Origin: Euglena gracilis
Lineage: Eukaryota; Euglenida; Euglenophyceae; Euglenales
Length of the DNA: 64,000 nt
Direction: 5' to 3'
NCBI GenBank assembly: GCA_039621445.1
Contig: CP154957.1
Location: 25,334,938-25,398,937 of the forward strand
In this document: positions 1 to 10,250 of the stretch, one piece after another
Position numbering within the stretch: the first letter of the stretch is position 1
Layout: every line of letters begins with the position of its first letter
Notes under the pieces: model-generated
What the model was told of the DNA's origin: nothing
Databases searched by the model: none
The model's input: only the letters and a program-made list of their open reading frames with translations
Position numbers and translations under genes: made by a program

Positions 1-1582
1 GTTTAAGCATTTAATGTTTGCATTTTACCGTCAATTTGTGTGCATTTTATCGACAACAGTTCCACATTAAACCAAAATGTTTGCATTTTCACGATTTTTT
101 TTGCATTTTTATCAGCAATTTTGCGCACTTCTACTTTTTCGCAAGAAAGATGGACGTGGGGGATGCACAGCCATTTTTTTTGCATTTTTGCAATCCCCCA
201 ATTTTTCAAATTTTTGCATTTTTTTTCGATTTTTTTTGGAATTGTTTTGAGAAGGAAGTTTTCTTCATATTTCCGTATGATTTCATTAAAAACCGGTTCC
301 ATTTTTTGCATGTTTTTGAGTATTTTTTTGCATTTTTTTGTTGTTTTTTTTTGCGTCTTTTTCTCTCAGATTTTGTGCATTTTTTCCAAGGCATTTTTTC
401 CTTTTAGCTTGCTTGCAGGTGCCAGACAGAACTGCCAAAAGCGTCCACATTTTTACAGAGTGTTAAAAATACTTTTGTCTTGCACTGCACTCAATAATAT
501 TTGCATTTATTACCAAAAATTTGCATTCCATCCTTCTATTTTGCTCAGTGGTGGAAACCTCATGTACACCAATTGCTGCAGATCCATCAGGGGAGGCAAA
601 TGCACAACCCCCATTTCGACTCATAAACACAGGCAAAACCAGAAAAAAAAGAATACAACACCCCTGGGCAGGGGGTGATGCGGCATTCTTTTTTTTGTAA
701 AATAGGTGGGATTATAAATGACCATGCGGTTTGTAGTTCCGTCCCCCCTTCCCTGGGTCCCCCATTTTAAATCCCCCCATTGTGCAAAATACGAGGGACG
801 GCAGCACACCACGCTCTGGTGTCCAGCCTGCTGGCTGGGGCAGCCCCAGGCCCTATTTTCTTTTATTGCCTGGGAAATGTTTTTAAAATACCCCTGGAAT
901 TGCTTTAAATTACTTTCAAACAAAGATATCGGACAATTTTTTACTACCAAGCTCGGACTGCTGCATTTTTGCATGAATGGATTAAGATATATTCAACACC
1001 TCAGGAAATAAACATGCCCACCTTGTTGTGGGTCTCGTTGTCCTGTACAGACAGCCTCGGGAGCAGAGGGGAGGGAGGGCAGGGGAATGGGGGGGGGGGT
1101 GCGTAGTTGTGGCAGACAGCCAAGATTGGCCCAGGTGTGAAGCAGAGGTAGAGCCATCTCCAGTCCAATCTCCCATTTTTTGTATAGTTCCTCACAGTCC
1201 TGTTGGAGACCAATTTGGGTCGTTTTTGAGCCATTTTGTGTCAGTTGATTTTATTCACATTGGATCAATCAGGCTAATTTCGGGCTATTCTGGGCCAGTT
1301 TGGGCCATTTTTTTCTTTGGACATTTGGTCCAGCATTTCAGGCCAAAGTTGCAGGTTTGTGACTTTATATGAATGTGACGAACATCAATTTTCTCACAAT
1401 TGAGCATTTGGAAAATTTGGGGAAAAAATGCTGCATTATTCCCCCCCCCCCCCCCGCATTTATCTTTTTCTTCTCCGATGTTTCCAGACCTTCTGGCATT
1501 TCCATACGGTGCTTGGAGAGCTCAAGAGCTGCCAAGTGTCGAATTTCTTGCCGGAGATTTGTGCTTTCCAACCTGTACACAG
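1..1582. other. non-coding 5' flank or intron
   Basis: No convincing coding exon was found. The first 600 bases are T-rich with irregular TTTTTGCAT units, and open frames there are low-complexity Phe/Lys strings. G and C homopolymers lie near 1088-1096 and 1441-1455. The stretch probably contains the upstream exons of the kinase gene, including the one with its glycine-rich loop, but I could not place them. Confidence 0.4.
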
Positions 1583-1695
1583 GGTAACGACATCGTTGCC
1601 AAGATTCCATTGCCCTCAGCCACCCCAGAGGAGGTCAAGAAAATGTTCAGAGCTGCCCGGCAGCAAATGAAGTTCGACCACGAGAACATTTTGAG
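1583..1695 (+). CDS. kinase exon a (strand 3, helix C)
   Basis: The acceptor TACACAG precedes GGTAACGAC; the donor is GAG before GTATCT. It encodes GNDIVAKIPLPS through FDHENILR. The last two bases (AG) join the G at 2338 to restore an Arg codon. The usual helix-C Glu position holds Ala. Confidence 0.8.
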
Positions 1696-4600
1696 GTATC
1701 TGCAATGGCGTGTGAAACGGTGGTTTACCAAATTGATGCAGTTGTTTTGGAGGGCAAAAATGCAATGCCACGGACAGAAAATCCAAACACATGTTCTGTT
1801 CATTTTCTGATGGAGAACAATCTTTTGGATGAGTATTTATCGTAATTGCAACTCCAAATTTAAGAGGGGAAACAGGGGTGCAAACATTTTTTTTTTGGAA
1901 TTGTCTGTTTTGCATTCGGTGTTTTGGTTTTTATGAGGTGGCTTGGTGAGCAGTTTGGCATCACGTGAAACAATGTTCATTTTGAACTGACATGTTGAAA
2001 TCCAAACTCCTTAGACTGTCTTGTAGGACGTTCGGTGTCAGGGTTAACTGAAGAAGGGGGGGGTCTATTTCCAACCAGGACATTTTTTCCAGCCTGTGAG
2101 CTGGACCTCCCTCGAGCCATAAAGTGTGCTGTGTTCGCTGTTCAATGGTCTGATAAGATTCCCCTTCTGCATGTCCAAGGTGAGATTCATTCCTGACCGG
2201 AAGTATTTTAAATATTTGAAAGTAAGGTTAATCTTGTCATAAAGAGAGACAAACAGGAGGCTTGGCTTTTTTTGGGGGGGGTATGCAAAAAAAACGTTGA
2301 ATTTCACACACAAGATCTTTGGCGGTTCCCCATGCAGGGTGCTTGGCGTATTTGAAGAAGTTAAACCACCCACAATTTTGCTTGAGCTGGCGGAGGGAGG
2401 GGACGTCAGCGATCTGCTGATTGGCAACGTCGACCTCCCAACCCAATGGCGGCTGGCGAAGGAGATCGCAGAGGTCCCCACTTTGCTTCTTATCCCACCC
2501 AACCGGCGACACCAATTTTTTTTTATTTTCTGAACCCAGGTTTGACCATTGTTTCCTTTCAGTTTGCTTCGATATGATTTGGATTTTTCAACCTGGTGTT
2601 GGCGGTTTGGCACCCTGCTTTTCTTTGCTCCTGTTTCTCCACAGGCCCTCTTCTGTCTCCACACACACGTTCCTTTCCCTTATGCCCACCGGGATTTAAA
2701 AGGTACGTTTTTGTTTTGCGAGCAGCAGTAGGAGGACATTTCTCAGGTGGGTTGGTGCTGATTATTTGTCATGCATCATGCGTCGACGAGCGTTCACCTG
2801 CGATCTCCCATTCACCTGCAGGGATGAACGTCTTCTTGACCAAAGATTTGCACGCCAAGCTTGCCGATTTCGATTTCCTGATTGAAATCCCAGAAGGGGT
2901 GTTGGTGTCAGGTATATTTGCTTCTCCGATTCCACATGCTATCTCTCTATTCATCTGAGGTTTGGTTTTTCTCATGGCGAGATTCAGTTACAAAATAGAG
3001 TTGAGAATTATTGAGTTGTAGAATTTTGCAGGAAGAGATTTTGTGTGTGGTGTGTGTGTGTGGTGTGTGTGCATGCGCGCGCGTGTGTGCGGGCGAGCGG
3101 GCAGGCAGGGGTGTGGGCGGGCGGGTGTGCATGTGTGTGGGCGTCTGTGCATTCATCCATGAGTGCAAGTGTGCGTGCGTGTGAGTGTGATGCACTTTGT
3201 TTGATGGTATTGCATCTTGTTAAAAAAAAGACCATTAATATTTTCAGGATTGTGCGGAACTCCTGGGTACATTGCTCCAGAGATGCTTGCAGGTGTGCAG
3301 TGCTGCATTCATGGCTCAAGTTTGGTGCGTTGGAGGCAGGGTTTTTTTTAGTCTTGGACCCCCTCCCCCGGGGGGAGAGGGGGAGTAGGGTGGGTGGGTC
3401 CCTTGGACCCCCCTCCATTTTTGGCCATTTTTGGGCAAAAGTGGATGGGTCCCCCGGGACCCCCTCCCCCCTCCCCTGGGGGCCCCACCCCAGGGGGTGG
3501 GTGGGTGCCGACCTCCCCCCCTCCCCCCCGGTCTTAAAAAAAATACCCCTGGTTGGAGGGATGTTACATGACACAGCCTGGTTAAGCTTTACAGATGGTC
3601 AAATTATAAACCCTGATGTTTATTATTATTATTATTACTAGATATATTTTCAAATGAATTCCTTCCACTAAATTTCTCTTGGCATCATGCCAAAATGAAA
3701 CTGAAATTCCAAGAAGGAGAATAACACAAAGCCAGATCAGCGATTTTGAAGAAAAGAAGATCGACCTTCCTTTTAAAAATAATAACCTCCCCCCCCCCCA
3801 AATAACACCCCCTGGGGTATTATTTTTTCACCCGAAGTCCTGGCCCGAGGGGGGGGTATTATTTCCCAAAAATTTTCGAAATTTTTTGAAGTTCCGTAGG
3901 AACAAAAAATAGCGCCAAACCCCCCTTTGGGTCTTTTTTTTTTGTACTTTCTCATGAAATTTAGCATTTTTTGGAGGCCAGGTGATGCAGAAAAATCAAT
4001 TTTTTTTCGTAATTTGTTGTCTGAGATTCTGATTTTTACCTACATTTTCAGGTCAAAAATCTGGGCCTTCGGCCCGAAACCGGGAGGGGGAGGGTATTAT
4101 TTCGGCGGCCGAAGTCAGACCCCGAGGGGGGGGTATTATTTGGGGAGGTTTAAATAATAAGTAAGCCTGGTTGTTTCCATTTGTCATGTTTCACTAGGCC
4201 CCGGGTACGATCATCGTGTGGACATTTGGAGCTACGCATCCTTAATGTATGAGATCACCCATAGCATGAACCCCTACAGCAAGGTTTGTAATGCCATTGT
4301 GTTTTTTTTGTTTGCATTTCAGAAAATTCAATGCAGAGTCTATTGGCATGTACACCGAGCTTCTGTGCCATTGTTTTCTTTTGCGCTTCAATTTTAAGGA
4401 GTGTGAACGGGGAAGCTCAAATCTCGAAACCATGCGGGCATCTGAGGCGCATGAGTCGTGCTGCTGCTTTTCACAGGAGGTGTGTGGCTCAAAAGGACCA
4501 ATGTCGATTGATCGCTGGGTGCCAACGGTCATGGAGATCACGCTGCAGGGTCTTCGCCCTCAGCTGAACGAGAGGACCTGCCCAAAGAAAATGCGCGATT

Positions 4601-7600
4601 TGATCACCGATTGTTGGAAGTGTGCCTTCCCTGGCCAGCTTGTTTTGTTGTGTGTGATTTTGCCCACCAGTGTGTTGGTTTTGCATGGCACTGAGCTTGC
4701 AAAAAGTAATGGGCAGGCATAATTGGTATCGCTCTTAATCTGTCTTTCAAACACTCTGGTGGTGGGATAGGATCAAAAGCCAGGCGAGCAAGAGAGAAGG
4801 AACAAGTTGGATAATTCACATGAATTTTGCATAAACGACACCAAGTTTTTACCCCCCCCCCCGGGAAACTGTCATGCCCGAGAACCCGTCAGGGTCCCGC
4901 CCGGGAAACTGTCAGGGTCCCCGGTACCGGCCAACCTGTCAGGGTCATTTTTCATTGACTTTCCCTTGAAATGCCCTTCCCGGGAAACTGTCAGGGTCCC
5001 GCCCGGGAAACTGTCAGGGTCCCTGGTACCGGCCAACCTGTCAGTATAGGAAGTTGTCAGGGTCCCCGGTACTGGCCAACCTGTCAGGTGACAGTTTCCC
5101 GGGGGGGGGGGGGGAGGGAATCAATAAAAGCCTTATGGGGGCTATGCTGCCGTCACTGCGTCAGAAAACCAATTCCTGAGAAGTTTCTGAAACCCAGGTT
5201 TTATCAAACCCCATCAACAACAGCAGGCGGCTGGACAGCAACGCTTAAGCTTTGGAGGGGTGCAGATAATAATATGCAAAAGAAAAAAATAGCAAAGCCC
5301 AGCTCAAGTCCGGAGGGAATATAACACTGCTTTTTGTTTTGAGTAATTGTGATTTTGGTGCATTTTTTTATTATTATTTTTGGGTGCCTGGTTGGACGGC
5401 CAGAAAACCTATATCGGGAGGCGGGTCAGTAAGCAGCCTTTTTCCGGCTACGCCATATATTCTGAGCTCAGCCCCCCTGAGGGGGGCCGAGTTCAGAATA
5501 TCGCAAGGCACGTGGCCACGGTCATGGTCGTGGTCGACAGATCACGTCGACCAAGGACATCGTCTGAATGCGTTTCCAAACGCCCCACCCCCACAACGTT
5601 GAAAGTTGGTTTTTTAATAAAGGCGTTAAAACTGCTGTGCAAAGAAAAACCCAAGGGGAAGAAAACTCTGTTTTCATTTTTGACATCGATGTTTGCCGAC
5701 TGGTTACAAATGTGGCGTGTACACAAAGTGGGTTGGGGAGTCACAGAGAGAAAAAAATGGGGGAGCAAAAAGTCAGGTAGCAAGTAAGATTAAGAGGGAA
5801 GTTTAAATTGTCTGTATTGTCACTTTATGTTCCAACCGTGAGAGGGAATTTCCATCCGGCTTGGTGGGCTGGGGGGGGGGGCATGAAATGAGGTGTTCGC
5901 AAGTAAAGCATTTTTTTATTATCGAAATCCGACTAAAATAAGCAAAAAATTTCGGAGGAGTTTTATCTGGCGGGTGGGTGGGGTCTTTTTCTGTGCAGCT
6001 CTGGACACCCCTTAACGTGAGGCATCTTTTGAAAATTTTTCGGACAGTTAGTCTAATGAGATGCAGTACAGTTTGAAGCTGGAAGGTGAAAGGCTCAAAT
6101 TGCCAATTTCAAGCAACCACCAAACTGTTGTGTTTTGCTCCGTGGGTTTTGTCAGATTTTGCATTTGCATGTCCTGACTGACATAAAGCATTTTATCACA
6201 ATCTTTTGGTTTTCTGTTGATACTAAAACTGTGTTTCAAACTCAAATGATTATGTGTCAAATATGTCAAATTTGGTTTGGACGACAGAAATATTTGGTCT
6301 GAGAAGGACAGTTCTGAGAATTGTGTGTGCTTTCCAACCTGAGATTTTACAGTGGTTTCTCCTTTGGGGGGTGCGCACTTTTTTAGGGAGGTAGTTTCGA
6401 ACCCTTGGGGGGTGCGCACTTATTAGGGCGCATTTATTGGGGGGGTTAATGCACAAAAATATGCAAAAAATGGGTATTTGGGGCGAAATTGGACATGATT
6501 CCTTGAACGCCGGTTCGGGCGTGAAGCCAGAGCTCTATCCAGCCCGAACTGGGGTTTTGAGACATGGATTCACATCTGAACCAGCGTTCAGGAATCACAA
6601 AATTGGGGGGAAATTTGAAAAAGGGTGGGGGTAACCTCAGTATTTTTGGTTTTGCCCTAAAAAGTGCGCACTGCCCTAATAAGTGCGCACCCCTTGGGGT
6701 CCGAAACTACGTCCTTAAAATGTGCGCACCCGTGCACTTATTTTAGGGGGAAGGTTTGGGAGGTTGTGTGGCCCATGTTTGCTCTCGTTCGCCCTCGGTC
6801 GTGGGGGTCGACCGAGGGCGACCATGGTCGGGGGGGGGGGACCCCACTCCATAACCACCATAACCGCCACCCCCCCCCCTCCAAGGGCCGCAGCCCCCCT
6901 TTTCCAAGGGTAAAAAAAACAGGTGGTTTTGACTGAGTAGTTTTGGGGGAGTTTTTTGGTCTGTGCAGTGTGGCTGAGTTCTGTGGGCAGGTGATGGGAA
7001 GCGCTAAACGAGCGTATGGGAGGGAGAACGGTGAAACCCTGTGCAGGGGGGGGGGATATGCAATTTGCATAGTTTGCATTTTTTTGCATAATCAGATTTT
7101 TTCTGAAATTTGCATTTTCTTTGCATTTTGAAAATGCATAAAAAATTTTGCCCTGGAAAATTTTTATGCCAAAAAAATGACCTTTGTGCATTCCTAGCAT
7201 CATGTATGCTCTCCATTTTTGTTAATGTCCTAAATGTCTGCTTTATTGATGTTCAATGGTGACCCGGAGGGACGATTTCCTTTGACTGAACCTGCAGGTG
7301 CCATTTATTTCAAAGCTTCAGTGCTTGCCGTTGTCTTCCAGAAAATCTTCTTTGTGAATCATTGACAGGTACACCGGCATTGTCAAATGTTTACGGATTT
7401 TAGGCAGCAAAACTCTTGTATTCCAGCCTTTTCTCAGGGGTTTTATGCAAGTTGCATTATTTTGCATTTTTTGCATTTTTTTGCATTTTTTTTTGCATTT
7501 TTTTTGACTTGCATAATTTGAAGGGCCAAGCTGCATCCCCCCCCCCCCTGCCCTGTGCAATGCATTTTATGCAATTTAAGCTATTTTTAGTTTCTGTCGT

Positions 7601-8131
7601 TTCGGAATCCGAATTTAAGCCACCGGTGGTTCATGGGAAGCTCATTGTGATCAAAATAAATAATTGTGATGAATATAAATAATAATAAAATAATAATAAA
7701 AAATATATTAAAAAGATAAAAGTTTTGCAAAAATAGTGTGTAAAATCTGACATGAAAGTTTTCTCTGCGGGGACGGTTACGTCAACCCAGAAATAAAGTA
7801 TTTTTTGTTTTCTGCTGGGTATTGGCAAGTTTCAGTGCACCCTCCTCCGGTTGAAGCTCAGGTGGCTTCATTTTTCAGATGACCGGTTAAGTGTCCTGAC
7901 ACTCTTTCGACGCAGAGAATGGGTATTAGTGAAATCTGCAAATACGTTGCAAAAGTGGCCAAATGGTGCCATCCAAAAGTGGCATTTGATGTGGAGATGC
8001 GATACAACAAACAGGACAGAAGTTGTTCATCGAAAGTTCCAACACTTTTTAGGCAGAACGCAGATGACCGGCCAACCATCATCGAAATCATTGAGCGGCT
8101 GGATGCCATGGAGAAGGATTTCGATCCTTGA
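1583..8131 (+). CDS. TKL-like protein kinase gene, 8 exons, 5' partial
   Basis: Phosphotransferase domain of the tyrosine-kinase-like type, inferred to be cytosolic. Exons 1583-1695, 2338-2473, 2645-2702, 2822-2911, 3248-3292, 4198-4283, 4477-4619 and 8053-8131 join in phase by GT-AG introns. In order they give: the strand-3 lysine (IVAKIPL), helix C ending FDHENILR, the hinge region, the catalytic loop HRDLKGMN, a DFD in place of DFG, the activation segment GTPGYIAPEML, DIWSYASLMYE of helix F, LITDCWKQNADDRPT of the C lobe, and a TGA stop after MEKDFDP. Catalytic Asp and Asn and the APE motif are intact. The glycine loop is missing from what I can place, the helix-C glutamate aligns with Ala, and the DFG glycine is Asp. 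The kinase may therefore be atypical or weak. Family is sure; subfamily and substrate are not. Confidence 0.85.
1696..2337 (+). other. intron of kinase gene
   Basis: A GT...AG intron of 642 bases, T- and G-rich, with a G8 run near its 3' end. No internal gene seen. Confidence 0.7.
2338..2473 (+). CDS. kinase exon b (strands 4-5, hinge, helix D)
   Basis: Follows acceptor CATGCAG and ends at GAG before GTCCCC. It encodes VLGVFEEVKPP, the hinge-like ILLELAEGGDVSDLL, and WRLAKEIAE leading into helix E. It ends in phase 0. Confidence 0.8.
2645..2702 (+). CDS. kinase exon c (helix E, HRDLK)
   Basis: Acceptor CCACAG, donor AAAAG before GTACGT. It encodes ALFCLHTHVPFPYAHRDLK, which contains the catalytic-loop His-Arg-Asp and the Lys two residues after the Asp. 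One base is left over and joins the next exon. Confidence 0.85.
2822..2911 (+). CDS. kinase exon d (catalytic loop end, DFD)
   Basis: Acceptor CACCTGCAG, donor GTGTCAG before GTATAT. It encodes GMNVFLTKDLHAKLADFD, supplying the metal-binding Asn and the DFG-position motif, which reads Asp-Phe-Asp. Confidence 0.85.
3039..3195 (+). repeat. GT/GC-rich minisatellite in intron
   Basis: About 150 bases of alternating GTGTG, GCGCG and GGGCGGGC units within the intron between exons d and e. It is purine-pyrimidine alternating, so potentially Z-DNA forming. No coding signal. Confidence 0.8.
3248..3292 (+). CDS. kinase exon e (activation segment)
   Basis: A 45-base micro-exon between acceptor TTTTCAG and donor GCAG before GTGTGC. 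It encodes GLCGTPGYIAPEMLAG, a Ser/Thr-type activation-segment end with an intact APE motif. Confidence 0.85.
3340..3557. repeat. small fold-back element
   Basis: Imperfect inverted ends: GCAGGGTTTTTTTTAGTCTT on the left and GGTCTTAAAAAAAATACCCC on the right. The inside is made of C5-8 and G5-8 runs. The same kind of terminus (CAGGGG followed by a T run) bounds the larger fold-back at 22.84 kb. Confidence 0.55.
3772..4165. repeat. fold-back element with about 80-bp inverted ends
   Basis: The left end (TTAAAAATAATAACCTCCCC, then GGGGTATTATT and CCCGAGGGGG) is mirrored by the right end (CCGAGGGGGGGGTATTATTT, GGGGAGGTTTAAATAATAAG). The core is T-rich and has no open frame. It lies in the intron before exon f. 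Confidence 0.7.
4198..4283 (+). CDS. kinase exon f (helix F)
   Basis: Acceptor TTTCACTAG, donor AGCAAG before GTTTGT. It encodes PGYDHRVDIWSYASLMYE followed by ITHSMNPYSK; the DxWSY motif with its conserved Asp is characteristic of helix F. It ends in phase 0. Confidence 0.85.
4477..4619 (+). CDS. kinase exon g (helices G-H)
   Basis: Acceptor TTTTCACAG, donor TGGAA before GTGTGC. It encodes the C-lobe segment with VMEITLQGLRPQLNE and MRDLITDCW, matching the RP...LI..CW pattern of TKL and tyrosine kinases. Two bases (AA) carry over to the last exon. Confidence 0.8.
4848..5114. repeat. GGGAAACTGTCAGGGTCC repeat cassette with inverted ends
   Basis: Alternating short units (CCCGGGAAACTGTCAGGGTC and CCGGTACCGGCCAACCTGTC) repeat several times. 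The cassette starts with C-run plus CCCGGGAAACTGTCA and ends with TGACAGTTTCCCGGG plus G-run, so the ends are inverted copies. The units contain the palindromes CCCGGG and GGTACC. No coding potential. Confidence 0.7.
6362..6737. repeat. fold-back element, nested inverted repeats
   Basis: The outer arms (6365-6440 and 6655-6735) share in inverted orientation the units TGCGCAC, TAGTTTCGAACCCTTGGGG-like and GGGTGCGCACTTATTAGGG. Inner arms near 6498-6520 (GATTCCTTGAACGCCGGTTC) and 6577-6600 are also inverted copies. It is a MITE or fold-back type repeat without an open frame. Confidence 0.75.
8053..8131 (+). CDS. kinase exon h (C terminus, stop)
   Basis: Acceptor CACTTTTTAG. The first base completes a Lys codon with the AA of exon g, giving CWKQNADDRPT, the conserved CW...DRPT of the kinase C lobe. 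The frame then runs through IIERLDAMEKDFDP to TGA. Confidence 0.85.
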
Positions 8132-8553
8132 CGCAGCGACCGTTCTAGCTGTCGGTTCCACAGTTCTTTCATCTTCGTCTCCATGCAACTCGTTTCCACA
8201 GTGTTGCCCGTCGATTGCTCATTCACAGGCTGCTTGTTTTGCTTTTCCTTCATGTCTACAACGTGTCGCCAGCTGTCCCACTGGATGAGAAAAAGGCTTG
8301 TTTTTTTTTTTGCTCATTTGCCACAATGTTTGTCATCGGACATTGTTCGAAGAAACCCAAAATACCCCAGAGTCAGGTCTGCACATGATTGCACCTAGTG
8401 TTTCATTTTCCCCCCAAAACACCCCAAACAACATTTTGCTTGCAAGGGCGAAGGGGGCCTCGTTGCTGCATTTGGTTGATTGACCCTGACTCCCGTCCTC
8501 CCTCGAGGAAAACCGACAAGGGAGGAAGGGACACCGAGGGCGAAGCACAAAGA

Positions 8554-8652
8554 CCTTGTGAGGCCATGCCTTGCTCGCTGGCGGTGTTGTGTGGATTGTT
8601 TGCTGCGTTGGGTCGAGGGTCCCTGCTTAGTGCCGGCTCGATGGAGTTGGCC
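8554..8652 (-). repeat. DIRS terminal repeat unit
   Basis: About 100 bp (CTTGTGAGGCCATGCCTTGC through CCCTGCTTAGTGCC to GAGTTGGCC) matching the unit at 15430-15534, and inverted relative to 19799-19897 and 20186-20284. Small differences (TGTG for TGTTT, CGAGGG for TAGGAG) show divergence from copy C. Confidence 0.7.
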
Positions 8653-9344
8653 GATGATGTGACTACATGGCGACGTGACTTCTTGCCCCTGGGGGGGTCG
8701 GCTCTTTGTGCTTCGGTGCCCCCTCCTCCCTTGTCGGTTTCCCTTGAGGGAGTACGGGACACCTCGGGCTCCGCACTTTGCCCTTTTGAGGACTGGTTGT
8801 GCACTTAAATTCGGGGGCGGGGCACTTTGTAATCGGACTCCCACGACAAAGGAAGGGGGAGGAAGGGACCAAGAGGGCGAAGCACAAGAAGATGGTGAGG
8901 TCCTGCTTTCCTTGCCGGCTGTTCTGTTTCTGGTGTGTTTGTGCGTGCGCGGGGGGTGCTTCTTACTGCGCCTTTGTTGCCGGAGTTGGCGACGATGAGG
9001 CCTCCTCCGACACCTTGGCGAAGCTGAACCGCCGTGGCCCCGCCCCCCCCTCTCCCATGGTCGCTTGGTGGGCCCCCCCCCCCCCCGATGGGGATGGTGG
9101 TCTCTTTCTGTGTTTCTGGGTGGGTGGTTGGGGCTGCTTGGTTGGGGGTCCCTTTTCTGGTTGGGATGTTTTTCTGCTGATTTTTTGGGTGGGAGGGTTG
9201 GGCTCACCATCTTCTTGTGCTTCGCCCTCTTGGTCCCTTCCTCCCCCTTCCTTTGTCGTGGGAGTCCGAGACCATTCGGGCTCCGCACTGCGAGATGGTG
9301 AGGTACTGTGCACCCCCCTTTGGGCCATAATATTTTGAATTTTT

Positions 9345-10250
9345 GACACGACTCCCAGCCTCAAATAATGAGCTTGGAAGGCACCAAAATTTTTCCACTG
9401 ACCCAGCTGCTGGACTTCTTTCACTTGCAAACCAGCATTTTTCCACCATAAGACCCCAGCCCCTCTGGTGCTGTGGGGTTTCCAGTGGGTGGTGTCCACC
9501 CCCCCCTCCTGCAGAATTTATTTGGTAAGGGAATTCACCCTTTCTGATGTCAAAGGTCTTTTACCATCCAAAGACCACAACAAATTATTTTTGTGCCCAA
9601 CCATGTGGGCTGTCCTTTCCACATACTCTTTCAATAAATGCCAAGGGCTTATGAGGGGGGTGTGTGGCAAATTCAAAATCTCTTCCCATTTTGGGAATTG
9701 CCACCCTTTCCTTTGCAATAAAATGAAAATTTTTTCTCCCACGAAACTGATTTTTTGCTGTGTCCTGGCTAAATCAACCCCCCTGTGGAGGGCCAAAAGC
9801 CTCCAACAGATGATGAGTCTGTTTCTGAGCTCTTTCACAGATAGGTCTGAGAGGGGTGTGGAATTACTCATGATGTTTTCTAGGAAATCAGCGGGGTCCC
9901 AAAAGTGGGCATACTTGCAGACATTGGCATTCCACTTCCTTTTCAATGGAGCCAGAAGGGGTGAAAATCTCAAAGACCCAAACCCTGGGAGTAATAAGGC
10001 TGCTGCATATGCATTTCGTGCAGTATTGATGCTATGAACAGCAAGATCAAGGATGGCTTCAGCCATCTTGGGGACTGTGCACTGCTGCAGAGGCACCCCT
10101 TTCTGTAATAATTGACCCACCAATGCCCTGAAGGCTGAGTCATATCTTTTGACATTTCCCAGATTTTTTATGTAAGTGTCGATACTGGACATCGAAACTT
10201 CCTGGGATTGTAATATTTGCCTGACACAATCGAGCAGGCAAAATTCCACC
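9345..10250 (-). pseudogene. tyrosine recombinase of DIRS copy A
   Basis: Cuts and joins the circular cDNA in DIRS-type integration. The frame runs downward from about 10250 with SSIDTYIKNLG, AAALLLPGFGSLRF and the first catalytic Arg region (LALHRGVDLAR). It then meets a TAA at 9518-9520 and continues in the same frame with the catalytic HSTRG (HxxR), GQW and HYLRLG (nucleophile Tyr). The nonsense codon separates the H, R and Y residues from the rest. The same frame stays open upstream to 11134, over the RNase H frame. Confidence 0.75.

Larger units (their letters stand above)
4620..8052 (+). other. long last intron of kinase gene
   Basis: A 3.4-kb intron between exons g and h. It contains the 4848-5114 cassette, the 6362-6737 fold-back element, C/G homopolymers near 5871, 6829, 6869, 7048 and 7538, and T-rich TTTTTGCAT stretches (7440-7505). 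No other gene was supported. Confidence 0.6.

Noticed and set aside
618-974. Frames in the 5' flank as genes
   Set aside because: Low-complexity, no conserved motif, no splice-consistent extension.
4848-5114. CRISPR-like array
   Set aside because: Repeats are irregular, palindromic and without unique spacers of equal length, and the genome is eukaryotic.
8395-9288. 297-residue basic frame on the - strand
   Set aside because: Overlaps DIRS terminal repeats and the recombinase tail in another frame; composition is Arg/Pro/Ser noise from GC-rich DNA.
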